From Eutreptiella sp. 'Long Island Sound 2002' (lineage: Eukaryota > Euglenozoa > Euglenophyceae > Eutreptiales > Eutreptiaceae): 64,000 nt of DNA. This document shows positions 51,582-62,811 of the stretch, in pieces. The position numbers were made by a program, and so were the translations under genes. Positions within the stretch are counted from its first letter, which is position 1. Each line of letters opens with the position of its first letter. The notes below the pieces were generated by a model, which was not told the origin of the DNA, did no database searches, and saw only the letters and a program-made list of their open reading frames with translations. The DNA lies in NCBI GenBank assembly GCA_964036045.1, contig OZ038379.1, positions 105,912,025 to 105,976,024 on the forward strand. The letters are read 5' to 3'.

Positions 51582-51595
51582 CCTTGAACTACGCC
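51580..51595. repeat. Target-site duplication, right copy
   Basis: GACCTTGAACTACGCC; matches 32643-32658 at 14 of 16 positions. Both lie within the same stretch of the DIRS gag gene. Confidence 0.8.
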
Positions 51596-52053
51596 TTCAT
51601 GGCCGCCAGCTGTCGCGCCACCACCTCTTCCTCCGCTGCTCCTGTACAGCCCTGTGATCTCGCTGGCAGAATGGGTTCGTTGTCGTCCGCCTCTCTCTGG
51701 TCAACTGCTCCTTTGGGGTTAAGACCCCGTTTACCCCGATACGCGGACAAGGACGTTACTGTAAACGTCCACACCGCCAGGACGAAGGCTTTGAGCCTGT
51801 CCATCTCGTCGTCATCCATGGAGTGGAGACACCAGACCTCGGTGTTAGTGGCATCAAAATCCGACACTGGGGCCAAATCGTCCGGAGTGACATCGGTGAA
51901 CTTCTCCTTATCCCGGAAGGGCGACACGTACTCGTGGGCCGGCACCTCTCTGCGCCACAGCAGCGTGGACAAGGCCAGCAGGCGTGCATATACCCGCTGA
52001 GGCTTGGCGTCCAATTCCCGGACCTTCAGCAGCTCTGCCTTGCTCAAAGGGGG

Positions 52054-52770
52054 AACCTTTGCACTGCGCGCGCACTGCGCGCTACTTTTAGACTATGTTC
52101 CCCCCGAACAAGTGCTCAATGCGTGCCCTATAGAAACCATGAACATCATTGTACTCCTTTTGCCGCTCAATCAACGTCTTTCGACCGATAAATGGCCATG
52201 CCACATGGAGGCGCCCCTTGTATGCACCATCCATGGAGCCAATCTCATAATCGATATAATGTCCCTTCACCCTTTTGGGCCCCTCGCGATCCCAAATGAG
52301 AACGTCCGCCGATGTCCCCGGGGCCAACAGACAAATCCAAACGATGTTGCCCAAGGTGTCAATGGCAACCGTAACTTTGTATACGCACCCGGCGTATTTA
52401 GGATTCAACAAGACATCGCAAAGGATGCCTCCTATGGATGCAATGGGCATGCTATCAACGTAGTGCGTCACGAAATATGGAAAGTGTGGGACGTGGTTCC
52501 ACTCCGACAATCTTTCCGCCCATCGAATTGCAGCAACAACACCATTCAAGTAAGAACGAACGCGATGCACACTTGCCCACCAAGCCTCCTCACAGCACCG
52601 TGTTGACAAATGGGGACCCAAACAAAGGGGGACAAAATCGGAAGTCAAAACCTCCGCTAGGGGTTACCATGATGCCACTAGGGGTCCCCAGTATCTCAAA
52701 GTATGGGTCTCTAGTACGGCCAGACGCCCAAATAGTTGCACTGCGCGCGCACTGCGCTTGAGGCGCCCCC
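52054..52770 (-). mobile_element. 717-bp DDE transposon with 8-bp TSD
   Basis: Flanked by AAAGGGGG at 52046-52053 and 52771-52778 (possibly 9 bp with a preceding C). Near each end lies a GC-rich inverted motif (GCACTGCGCGCGCACT and its near reverse complement). Removing the element restores the gag frame exactly. Confidence 0.88.
52088..52648 (-). CDS. DDE transposase domain (PIF/Harbinger-like, partial)
   Basis: 186 codons. FVTHYVDSMPIASIG (first Asp), GNIVWICLLAPGTSADVLIWD, GSMDGAYKGRLHV (second Asp) and FYRARIEHLFG (Glu). This is the pattern of DDE_Tnp_4/Harbinger-type nucleases, but the N-terminus is short and the 8-bp duplication does not fit the 3-bp duplication of PIF/Harbinger, so the superfamily is unresolved. 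Probably a non-autonomous remnant. Confidence 0.6.
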   Translation of the reverse strand: MTSDFVPLCLGPHLSTRCCEEAWWASVHRVRSYLNGVVAAIRWAERLSEWNHVPHFPYFVTHYVDSMPIASIGGILCDVLLNPKYAGCVYKVTVAIDTLGNIVWICLLAPGTSADVLIWDREGPKRVKGHYIDYEIGSMDGAYKGRLHVAWPFIGRKTLIERQKEYNDVHGFYRARIEHLFGGNIV

Positions 52771-53519
52771 AAAGGGGGCACACTTGCCATCTTCCTCTTC
52801 GCCGCGGCCTGGGATTTCGCGCTGACCTCCACCAACACCTTTCTCAGCCCCTCCATGGCCATGCGCTGGTCTTCCACCACCTTCTTCAACTCCTGCGGCT
52901 CAAGCGCTGGGGTCGGGGGCGGTGCCGTCTTCACGAAACCCACCCCTTCCACATCAAGGCTGCACTGAGCCATCACACAGAAGGCCCCTATCATTTTGGG
53001 CAGCCCCACCTCTCCATCCACCGGCACCCCAAACTTTTTGGTAAATGTATCCTCCCACTCCTTTCTCCTGTCCATCAACACTGACAGCGCCATCTCAACT
53101 ATCGACGTGGCCCTCGCAATTTCGATGAGGGGCACCGAATCAATGAAGGTGGAGCAAATACTGCCCCTGGCAAATGCCGCGAAATCTGACATTGACATCA
53201 CTGCTGCCCGGGTCTATACCAATATCACTTTGACTCTACGTGTGACCCTCGTCGGGCCTGCAGGCTCAAATGCAAAAAATGCACTACAACAAGAACGCAT
53301 GCACACCACACACACGCACACACGCACACCACAAGCAGAGCTAAACCATCGATCATAACGTGATCCAAGAATCGCCAATCTCTTCATACTGCATACCAAA
53401 CCAGTGCACTTCCTCAAACAGTGGTTAAAAGCTCAGGACAAACTGAAGTCGGTGCCAGCTTGCGGCAGACGAATCAGATCAGTGACAACAGCGGCCACAT
53501 GAGGCAGCCGCCACGCAAA

Positions 53520-55013
53520 CGCGTTGTAGTTTGTGTCCCCAACTCAAGGGGCCACACCAAAGCGTGGGCGTCTGTATCCCTAACTCAAGGGGCCACACCG
53601 AAGCGTGGGAGTTGGCAACCCCAACTCAAGGGGCCAAGGAAAAGCGTAGATGTCCATATGCCCAGCGCAAGGGACCACACCAAAGCGTGGGTGTTTGTAT
53701 CCCCAACACAAGGGGCCACACTAAAGTGCGGGAGTCCGTAACCTCAACTCAAGGGGCCACGCAAAAGCGTGGCAGACCACATCCCCAACGCAAGGGACCA
53801 CACCAAAGTGTGGGAGTTTGTATCCCCAACTCCAGAGGCCACGCAAAAACTTGGGAGCCGGTATCCCCAACTCAAGGGGCCACACCAAAGTGTGTGCATC
53901 CGTATCCCTAACTCAAGGGGCCACACCGAAGTGTGGGAATTCGTAACCCCAACTCAAGGGGCCACACAAAAGCGTGGCGGTCCACAACCCCAACGCAAGG
54001 GACCACTCCTGTGCCTAGCACTCTGTATCTCCAACTCAAACCGCAGAGTCCCTAGCCCCAACTCAAGGAGCCACGCAAAAGTGTGGGAGTCCGTGTCCCC
54101 AACTCAAGGCACCACACCGCATCGTGGGACACGGTAAGTGCCACACAAAAGCTTGGGGGTCCGTGTCCCCAATTCAAAGGGCCAAACAAAAGCGTGGCAG
54201 TCCGTATCCCCAAGTTAAAGAGCCACACCAAAGCGTGGGAGTCTGTATCCCAAACTCAAGGGGCCATACAAAAGCGCCAATGTCCATATCCCCAACGCCA
54301 GGGGCCATACCGAAGCATGGGAGGCAAGGTCCACTACTCCAGGGGCAACACTGCACCGTGGGACTCGGTATCCCTGACTCAAGAGGCCACATCGAAGCGT
54401 GGAAAACGGCATCCCCAAATCAAGGGGCCACTGAAAAGAGTGGGAGTCTGTATGCCAACTCAAGGGGCCATGCAAAAGCGTGGGAGTCCGTATCCCCAAC
54501 TCAAAGGGCCACACCGAAGCGGGCGAGTCCATATTCCCAACTCAGGGGGTTGGGAGTACATATCCCCAACTCAAGAGGCCACGCAGAGGCGTGGCAATCT
54601 GTATCCCCGACTCAGGGGGGCACACCGAGGCGTGGGAGGCTGTATCCGCAACTCAAGGGGCCACGCAAAAGAGTGGGAGTCCGTATCCTCACCTAAAGGG
54701 CTAGACACAAGCTCGGGATTTCGTATCCTAAATTCCAGGGGCCACGCAAAAGCGTGGGACTCCGTATCCCCAACTCAAGGGGCCACACCAAAGCGTGGGA
54801 CTCCGTATCCTCAATTCAAGGGGCCACACCTAGTGTGGGAGTAGGTAACCACAACTCAAAGAGCCACGCAAAAGCATGGCATTGCATATCCCCAACACAA
54901 GGGACCACACCGAAGCGTGGGTGTCCGCATCCCCACTCAAGGGGCGACGCAAAAGCGTGGGAGTCCGAATCCCCAACTCAAGGCGCCACACCGAAGCGTG
55001 GGAGAGTGTACAC
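53520..55013 (+). repeat. 41-bp hairpin satellite, large array
   Basis: About 36 units. Consensus: AACTCAAGGGGCCACAC, then CAAAGCGTGGGAGTCC, then GTATCCCC. Each unit has a 6-bp stem, 4-nt loop hairpin; variants CCACGCAAAAGCGTGG and CCACACCAAAGTGTGG are both fully paired. All forward frames are nearly stop-free, which produces long spurious ORFs. Confidence 0.95.
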
Positions 55014-55793
55014 GTCATTGTAAGATTGTTGGTGGGTTGTCAAAGTTTCATTCTTTCTTCCCATGAATGGCGCAATGACATGAATCCGGCCTTTATAAGC
55101 ACCATCATGGCCCCCAACTTCGAAATCAAAGAAATCAACTCGGGTACGAGAAGGTCCATACCCATCCCAAATCAAAACATCAGCTGATGTCACGGGGGCC
55201 AAGGGGCGAATCCATATAATGTTGCCCAACATATCAACGGTCACCTTGTAAACATGCGGCGCATACTTAGGATTCCACAAGTCTGCACTCCATATCCCGC
55301 CAATAGGGCTGATGGGCATGGAGTCTGTGAAATGCGTCATAAAGAATGGAAAATGGGGACATTGGTTGACAGGATCTATCCTGTCAGCCGATCGAATCTC
55401 TTGAACAACATGGCTGAGGTCTTTGCGAACACGGGCTACACTCTGCCGCCAAGCAACCTCCGAACACCTTTGAGATCCCCGAACAAAGAGGGACAAAATC
55501 AGAATTGGCTGCCTCACCCTTGCCTTCTCGGGGGCCCAAAAGAGGCGGAAATGGTACGTCACCCCGCATTCTCGGGGATCCCCAAACAAAGGGGGACAAA
55601 ATCAGAAGTGGGTGCCTCAGGCCTGCCTTCTCGGGGGCCCAAAAGAGGGCGGAAATGCAACGTTAGAAGTCAAAACCCACGCTAGGGGTAACAATGATGC
55701 CCCTAGTATCTCAAAGTATGGGTCTCTAGTACGGCCACACGCCCAAAAAGTTGCACTACACTAAGTGCGCCCCCTTAGTGCACCCCCCAAAAA
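55014..55793 (-). mobile_element. Second DDE transposon copy, truncated
   Basis: Transposase frame 55014-55589 matches the 52-kb copy: FFMTHFTDSMPISPIG, GNIIWIRPLAPVTSADVLIWD, GGHDGAYKGRIHV. The Glu-bearing C-terminus is missing; the frame runs into satellite at about 55,013. The right end (AGTTGCACTACACTAAGTGC) resembles the end of the first copy. A duplicated about 90-bp segment (from 55,475 and 55,567) lies in its 5' part. Confidence 0.75.
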
Positions 55794-58700
55794 GTCACCG
55801 GTGGGGCATGGATCAAAAAAGATGCCCGGCGCGCTAACGCTCCCCCTTTGGCACACGGTTGGAGCTCGTGGAGTTTGTGGAGAAAGAGCAGTCCACGTCT
55901 CGTGGCGCATAGGACGCACATGTGCACCATCAGCGGACAATATGGCCACTGACAATACACACAAAGCACGTGCACCAGAATTGCATGTCAAAACATTGTC
56001 CGCTATCATGAACAGGTTCAAGCAGCGCCGTGTGGAGCTTGATGCACTTGTGGCGGCAGTGGGCAGGGAGCTGATGCAGGGTTGGAGGCTAGCAGTGGGT
56101 GGAGAGAGCTCGTGTTTTCCTTGGTTCCAGGTCCGGCGGATTAGTCACGCTCTTTGCATCGCATCGAAAACAAAATCTAAACAGTCGTGTTTGCCTCGAG
56201 TTAAAGTATTGTGGATCAATCGGAACAAGGCTTTTCTCTGATGGTTGTGCCAACTGGGAGGTGCGGAGGTTCGGCTTGCCCAGGCAGTACTTGCCTGAAT
56301 GGGCATCATACAAAGCCCCTTTTCGGGCATCTTTCGAACCATCCCACTTCTGGGGGGTCTTGGCGTAGCGTGTTGTGTACATTGCAACATTTTGGAGCAA
56401 AAGATGAGGTAGAGGAAATTTATGGATTCGTTAAAGACGGAAGGCACCTGGCCAGGTCTTGTGGGTGGGCAAAAACGCTCCAGTGGGTCAAAACAAATTG
56501 TTCCTCACTACCACTAAATTGAGGATGGGAAATTGTGGTTGACGGGTAACGACCATAAGCCTCATTGACAACTCGTTGGCAAAAGGCTTGCAGGCCTGCT
56601 GATGCAAAACAGAATACTCCTGCCCATCCGTCAATGGACACGTGAACCATCCATCAGTTGTACCACCACGTCCTTGATGTTGGTGAGTAGCCTGCCCACC
56701 CCACTGTTAACACACCTACCACCGACAGCGATATCTACATGATCCATTCCTGCAGTTCCACTTCCATTCCAACACGTGCATATGCCGGTGAGTTGCTGGG
56801 TATCGCTCCCAGAACTACTCATTACTGAACCCCCCTGCCAACTGCCGCCTCACTGCCATGCTGGCCAATTGCCAGTCACTGTAATGATTTCTCCGCTGCA
56901 CTTTCTCTGCCCTAGATTCCTGCACTTCTCACACATAGTACCCTGTGCACAAGTGCCTGAAGCTTCAGAAAACAAAAGCAGCGCAGGGCATTGCTGCCCA
57001 ATCCCTTGCCATAATAAGACAGGGGGTTGATGCCAATGCTGCTTACAGCTGCGCTGACCATTGTTGTCTCGGCGTTGCCATCCACATCAATTACACCGTC
57101 ACCACCACAGCCCCAATGCTGGGCACTGGATAGGAACGCAAAGCATAGGGGCAGCCAGGAACGTCATTCATTTGGCTGTAACCTGTCCAACCCTACTGCA
57201 ATTTCGGCTCGAAACCCTGGCGTCTCATTGTGCGATGGTGTTCATGCCAAATAAAATTGCGTATCAAATCAGATTTAAATTGGGCTGCACCAGAGGTCAG
57301 TAGTGAGGCGAGGACCGGAGCTCAGTGATAGGCGTGTAATTTTGACGAGAAGGGGGGGGGATGAGGGGTGTGGGTCGATAGGTTAGGGTTATGACGTAAG
57401 GCAAAGTGACGGTTAGCCACATAGAAGGTCATAGGGAAGGAAGGCTAGACAACCATTTACCTTGAGGTAAGGACAGGGTAATTGGACTCCCGGACGCGCC
57501 ACCACATTTAATTGATTGGGACACAAGGCCAGAGACAGAGATGAGCCAGGTTAAACATTGCACAGGCAAGGTTCCATTGCTTGGGAATGCAGACAGGGGG
57601 CAGCTCCCAGCGAATGCGGTTGGCACACCGGAACTTGGGCATGCCAGCAAATTATTCACAAATACGCGCAACGACCGCATTTCCGTGTGCTGCGCAATGT
57701 TGGAAGTGGTGGCAAGTGGAAAGTGAAGTATTTGAAAGTGAAGTGAAGTATTGGAGACGTGGGGATGGGAGGCGGCGGTGTTGATCAATATCAGGGACCA
57801 CTGGTCAAATTGGAGCATCTGACAGAAAGGGAAAAGGTTGAAATGCAAAAAAACACAGGCGTATCCTGTTTTGCTGGAAACGTGTCCAGATTGCATGTAA
57901 CAGGCAATAGGTAGCAAAAGTGCCACCCAGTTTATCGCCTGCCAGCCAACTTTTGACAAAAAACTCAGATTGCAGGGCATATACGCGAAAACAGGGTTTC
58001 CTTTTTGTCATATACAGGTCAAAAGCTGGAGCTGAACATCACAAATCAGTACAGCATTACTGTTCCCATCCAGTTGTCGCGCACAACCTTCCACGGCAAA
58101 AAGCAAAGAAGCGCTCCATCTGTGCCCTTAGTATCCATGAATATCATGTGATGCCTGTTGATCACTTGTCAAAATCCTGGGGACATCACACATGGCAACT
58201 GCCCCAGAACTGCTCCAGTACTCCTCCAGTACCAACATATGCCCATTGGCATCTCAGTGTGCCATGGTATTTGGTGCCAACTAAATCAGGTACCCAATGA
58301 AGGTCCATTAGAGGCATACTAGAGGTCAGCAAAGTCACACTTGAGCGATTAGCATTTAGGATCCGGGTGTAGAGACAGGGTCGAGTGAGGGTATCAGTAG
58401 AGGCGAGGGTTCCAATTTTGAGGAATACCCACTTTCCCCAGCACTGAAAGAAACACGTCTGGCCCACATAGTAAGCAAACCGCGGTGCATTTAAAGATCG
58501 TCAACGGCCGTGGGTTAAGCGCCTGGAGTCCTGCTTTGGTGTTTGTTTGGAACAGACATGACCCTGGAGTGCGGCAGGGAAACTGATTTTCGTCAGGACT
58601 AAGCCTAATGTCCTCTGCCATTCCGTAATCTACGCTCCCAGAACTCAATACGAAGCGGCTGCATCCGATGTCCAACTCAGTGGGACGCAGCTCCTTTTGA

Positions 58701-58850
58701 GCACGTCTGACATGGCAGATGCAAGTGGCAATCCTGGTTGTCATCTGATGAGCTCCCCTTCCTGTTCCATTTTCCCAGTTCCCCTGATTTAACCAATATC
58801 AGTGTCGTCCCGGATGATGTTCTGGAGCTTGGTGCAGGTACCACAGGATG
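55794..58850. other. No gene recognised; one possible exon
   Basis: Mostly short frames. A plus-strand stretch near 55,940-56,110 (MATDNTHKARAPELHV, AIMNRFKQRRVELDALVAAV) reads like a helical exon but has no support beyond composition. Codon structure is otherwise absent. Confidence 0.4.
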
Positions 58851-58856
58851 AGTCCC

Positions 58857-60443
58857 CTAAACAGCAATCCCCCGTTCACCTGGCGAACTGACGCTGATGT
58901 ACGGCTTCGAACTCCCAACGCGACACATGCGGACATCCACAATCTCCCTAAGGGGCACATGTGTCAGGCACGGCTGCGGCAATGTCCAATTCTGCGGTGT
59001 CACCCAGGCCCACCCAGTGCCTGTGGGATATGAATAGGCCTCTGTATCGGCAAAGTCGGGCTCCCAGTGACGCACTTTTTCTTGCAAACACCCCAGGCAC
59101 ATGCGGCACACATTGGGCACCTTGACTTTAGACCTGTAATACACCTCCGCCTTCTCAATACACTGTGTGCAAGGCTCACACTGCTGCTCAGGGGGCAGCG
59201 CCTTGGCTGGAAGGCACGTGTCGGACCTCAACCGCTTCACATACCGAACCCCCGGCGGGTGCTTTTTGGAGGACTTGATCTCCTTGTCAATGCGCACAAT
59301 GTGTGCAGCCTGTGACACCACCCAATTGTGTGTGTTGTAATCGGGCCAATACTGCTCCTGCAACATGCTCCAGTACAACAGCAGGCGTTGGGGTAAGGAA
59401 AGCCCCCAGCCCAAAACATCACCGAAATTGACGTTGGGCAACCAGTCAGTAATCACTTTGGACATTGTCCAGCCCGTCGCATCCGTTACGTTGGCATCCC
59501 TCTGCACTCGCAATGGAGCACTGGAATTGGCGCTGTAGTACAACACAAACTTCGCCCAGGCCCCTGTGGCACTGTACGCCCGTGTGTAGTAACACCAGGT
59601 GTGCCGTGTGCCTTTGGCGAGCTGCTGCAGCCGCAACTCCAACAGCTGGCGTTTGCAGTCCCCGGCAGTGACTTCTGCAATGACATTGACCTGCACATCA
59701 ATGCGGCGACATCCTAAAACGTAATGCTGCGACTGCACCCACTGAAGTGCCTGGTCCACAAACCGCATCTCGTCGATCACATCGCAAGGGAGCACCAGGT
59801 ACGTGGTCCGCGCAAGGGGCAGAGTGTTGCCCACCAGCTCCACGAGGGAGATGCTTGGGATGGCCCGGACTATATCACCGCCGCGCAACAGCAACTGCAC
59901 ATCAAACAGATTCATTGAGCACCAGAGTGTGTTCAAGTTTAGAGCCGTAGGTGGGGCCCACACGACCTGGTTCGGTGGCAGATTTCCGGCCTGAAACATG
60001 CTTGTGGCGTCCGCTTGTGGCAGGTACGCAGTGACGAAAGCCCAGGTGCTGGGTTGGGAAGCAACAAAGGCCTGATAATCCATGGCCAGATGTGCACTGT
60101 AGTCTACTACCACCTTGAAATGGTTGGAAGAAGGGTAATCGTTCCGTTGCAGCAGCTGAGGGTGGGTCTGTAGGTGTCGCATAGCTGCTAGCGCCAGCTC
60201 TGTGCTTATGCTGTTCGTAGTGGGGTGTGTGCCAAGTGGCTCAGAGGGCCCATCACTTTGGGCCAATTTGCGATCCAGGGTAGCTTCGGATTCGGGAGGA
60301 AGTGCAGATACCCATGGGTCATGGAGATGAGCCTCAGGAGGCGACTCTCCATGATAGAGCCACGGGTAGATCAGGGTGACATACAGCAATAAGCAAGTCA
60401 CACCCAGCAGGCAAAGGAGGACCAGGGAATGTCTGGCCATCAT
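58857..60443 (-). CDS. Predicted type II membrane protein, unknown family
   Basis: 528 codons; start chosen at the double ATG (60443) because it directly precedes a strong signal-anchor, LVLLCLLGVTCLLLYVTLIYPWLY, with Arg-His on the N-terminal side; the frame upstream to 60710 looks less protein-like. The rest would face the lumen or outside: a Cys-rich region near residues 430-480 (QQCEPCTQCIEKAE, CRMCLGCLQEK) with CxxC pairs, several N-x-T sites (NWT, NVT), and GWAWVTPQNW. About 40 Gln codons, all CAG/CAA. No introns, no obvious glycosyltransferase DxD signature I would trust. Ends TAG. Confidence 0.7.
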   Translation of the reverse strand: MMARHSLVLLCLLGVTCLLLYVTLIYPWLYHGESPPEAHLHDPWVSALPPESEATLDRKLAQSDGPSEPLGTHPTTNSISTELALAAMRHLQTHPQLLQRNDYPSSNHFKVVVDYSAHLAMDYQAFVASQPSTWAFVTAYLPQADATSMFQAGNLPPNQVVWAPPTALNLNTLWCSMNLFDVQLLLRGGDIVRAIPSISLVELVGNTLPLARTTYLVLPCDVIDEMRFVDQALQWVQSQHYVLGCRRIDVQVNVIAEVTAGDCKRQLLELRLQQLAKGTRHTWCYYTRAYSATGAWAKFVLYYSANSSAPLRVQRDANVTDATGWTMSKVITDWLPNVNFGDVLGWGLSLPQRLLLYWSMLQEQYWPDYNTHNWVVSQAAHIVRIDKEIKSSKKHPPGVRYVKRLRSDTCLPAKALPPEQQCEPCTQCIEKAEVYYRSKVKVPNVCRMCLGCLQEKVRHWEPDFADTEAYSYPTGTGWAWVTPQNWTLPQPCLTHVPLREIVDVRMCRVGSSKPYISVSSPGERGIAV

Positions 60444-60710
60444 AGAAACACATCCGTTTGCAATATAGCCACTGGGGGCGCTGTTGTCGTTGTCATCGGA
60501 CAGGCTCAACGGACATACGTCACAAAATTGGACTGACAAACCAACACTAGCATGCACAACAGCTGCACGTGCACCGCATGCAATGACACAGGCCAAGGGA
60601 ACGAGACACGGGGGCGGTGGCAAAAGGGGCAAGGTGCGCTGTAAAAGCGGAAGCTGAGTATGGCCTTCAATGTTCTGCATAAACTGCTGTTTTGGCGAAC
60701 AATTAGACAC

Positions 60711-61590
60711 TGAAGAGAACGATGCCAGAAAATAGAATTGCAGATGGAGCGTCCGTCAGACTTCCATCGTGCAACTTTGCCATCCACCACGTGGTGCGAG
60801 ATGCCGCACTTGACTGCAGCCTTTTTAGGGGGAGATTTAGCTGGAAGACACAGATTCTGATTCCTTCAACATCTGTGGCTTCTAGCACTCCACCTCCAAT
60901 TCTGGATTTTGTTCCAGCTCCAGTTCTACTTAGCTCTGGGTCTAGGTGATGGATGATGGCTGATGGCAGCAAACCATTGTAAATTCACAATAACCCTGGT
61001 TTATGTCTTCTATGTCATCTTCTACTTGCCGTTCCTGGGATGGTTGTCTTCAGTTGCCACTGTCCTTCCAGCTCTGTGCTCAATACAATACCTCGTGTTG
61101 ATCCATTACTCGGTACTGTTACTCAAGAACCATTACTCAGGAGGGGGGGGGTCTGGGGGGTTCTGGGACCACACACCCCTCTTTATTCGCAGGCCTGCCC
61201 CACCCCCCTTCTCCCAACACCATGTATGTAGCGAGGGCAAAGATGGTGTGGGTGTTGTACCATGTCTCCCAGGCAGCTGGTGGCGCAATGTCCAGGGCAT
61301 CAGTGTGAAGAGCAGTGGTGGTCAGCTGCACCTTGCTCAAGGAGTAATACACCTCCTCCAAACCACAGTACAGATTCCTTGCCATGTTCTGCACCATGAG
61401 CCGGCTGCAGTCTCTTTTAGGGAAAAAAAAGCAAAAAGGAAAGCGGAAGTTGAGCAAAAAACATGAAAAAAATGCAATAAATAATTCAATGAAAATGCGA
61501 CCCCCCGCCCTAGACCGACCACAGGGATAACTCCCCTCAGAAAGTGTTGCACTACTGTGCGTGCACCGTGTGTCCCTGGGGTCCCTGCAC
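60711..61590. other. No gene recognised
   Basis: Contains a G-run (61,142-61,150) and A-rich tract (61,420-61,490). Short frames in all directions without recognisable motifs. Confidence 0.5.
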
Positions 61591-61591
61591 C

Positions 61592-61650
61592 CGTTTATGC
61601 CCGTTTATGAACCATGAACGCGATTTATGAACGCGTTTATGAACGCATTT
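61592..61650 (+). repeat. Left array of TTTATGAACGCG motifs
   Basis: CGTTTATG / TTTATGAACGCG repeated about five times just before the gene. Its reverse complement forms the array at 62,812-62,900. Confidence 0.8.
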
Positions 61651-61654
61651 ATGA

Positions 61655-62721
61655 ATGGCACTGTCACAGGTCGTGGACGTGGAAGTGAACCCGGCGGACG
61701 TCGCGGGGGTCCGCATCCGGTACAAGTTGGGCACCGCGGAGTTCAGCATCGCCCTCTCCGCCCTGTACCAGCTGCTGCTGCTCAACCCCAGCGGGGGTGC
61801 GCCATCCTGTCCGGGCTGCGGGAGCGGGAGCGCTCCCGCCGCCTCACAGACGCGTGGGCGGCCAACACCCCCTGCTGGGCGGCCTTGGGGGAGTTGGGGT
61901 GGGAGGGGTGTTCGGACGAGGACATCCTGATGTCCAGTTGTGGGATGAACCCCCCCACCCCGGCCAACCCCCGCAGCGCCTCCCCAGCAAAGCCAGCCCC
62001 CGCCAAGAAACCCAAACCCCCTGCCGTGCCCCCCCCCAAACCCACGCAACCCCAAAAGACCCCCCCACCGAAGCGCAAGTCCTTCGAATCGGGCAGCAGC
62101 TCGTCGTCGGACGAGGCACACCCCCGTCCCCATGGGAAGGGGAAGGGGAAGCAGCCGCAGCAGCAAAAGCGGCGCGAGGAGCCCCCCTCTTTGGAGGGGG
62201 ATGAGTCACCTGACCCCGTGCTTGGTGAGCAGGTGTATGTGCCCTACACCGATGGTGTCTACCCGGGGGTTGTAACCTCGGTTGTTGGGGGGGCAGGGTG
62301 GAGAGTGTGGGTGGAACACCCAGGGGAAAAGGAGATGTTTCGGGTTGAGAGGCATCTGTTGTATGCCTCTCATGCTGCAGCAGTGACCCATTGGGAGCAG
62401 CAGAGGGCTGCAGCTGCAGGTAAGAAGGCCGCCAAAGCCAAAAAGAAGCCTAACCCCAAACCGGACGCTGACCCACCGGCTGAGCCGGCCCCCAAGCCAG
62501 CCAAACCTGAACCCAAGCCTGAGGCTAAGCAGGCCCCTCAGCCCGAGCCCAAAGCTGCCCCTCAGGCCGCCCCCATGGAGGTGGATGCCCCAGCGCACCC
62601 CTCGGCCAAACCTGCAACCCAACCACCTGCCCAAACCCATGCCCTGGCCCCGGATGGGGGCGAAACCCAGGCCACGGCCCCCCTTTGGGAGGACCCGACA
62701 GGCCCCAGCCCTGTGGTGTAG
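61655..62721 (+). CDS. Tudor/chromo-like basic protein (one frameshift)
   Basis: Likely start is ATG at 61655 (MALSQVVDVEVNPADVAGV, then ALSALYQLLLLNPSGG). Near 61,790-61,796 a run of five G causes a switch to the frame that reads AILSGLRERERSRRLTDAW and continues to TAG at 62719; one missing G would explain it (error, mutation or intron nearby). The middle has Pro/Lys-rich and Ser-rich linkers; at 62,220-62,360 GEQVYVPYTDGVYPGVVTSV and WRVWVEHPGEKEMFRVERH look like a small SH3-fold Tudor/chromo-type barrel. The C-terminus is Lys/Pro/Ala-rich. Chromatin binding is inferred only from this. Confidence 0.6.
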
Positions 62722-62811
62722 GGCGGCATGAACCAACAAGGACAAGCAAGGACAAGCAAGTACAAGAAAGATTGAAGCCTGAGCGATTTTTGTGTGCCTG
62801 TGCAGCTGTTC

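Larger units (their letters stand above)
51596..53198 (-). pseudogene. DIRS copy 2 gag, N-terminal and middle parts
   Basis: ATG at 53198 (MSMSDFAAFARG), SVPLIEIARATSIVEMAL, MEGLRKVLVEVSAKSQAA, KMASVPPL, then the DDE transposon, then SKAELLKVRELDAKPQ, WCLHSMDDDEMDRL and GCTGAAEEEVVARQL. Aligns residue by residue with copy 1 gag across the transposon insertion. Confidence 0.88.
28690..53345 (-). mobile_element. Older DIRS-like element (copy 2), split by insertions
   Basis: Pieces in the expected minus-strand order: right terminal repeat (about 53,268-53,345), gag N-terminal part (51,596-53,198), gag C-terminus (32,496-32,658), recombinase (31,308-32,446), RT-RNase H (29,357-31,300), ORF4 (28,815-29,239) and an A2-like repeat near 28,690-28,775. 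The gag halves are complementary and total about 340 codons, matching copy 1. Two insertions explain the gaps: a DDE transposon (52,054-52,770) and the block 32,659-51,579. Numerous frameshifts and stops mark it as old. Confidence 0.8.

Noticed and set aside
53421-54844. Plus-strand repeat proteins of up to 253 codons
   Set aside because: Translations of the 41-bp satellite, open in all forward frames; no start context or non-repeat domain.
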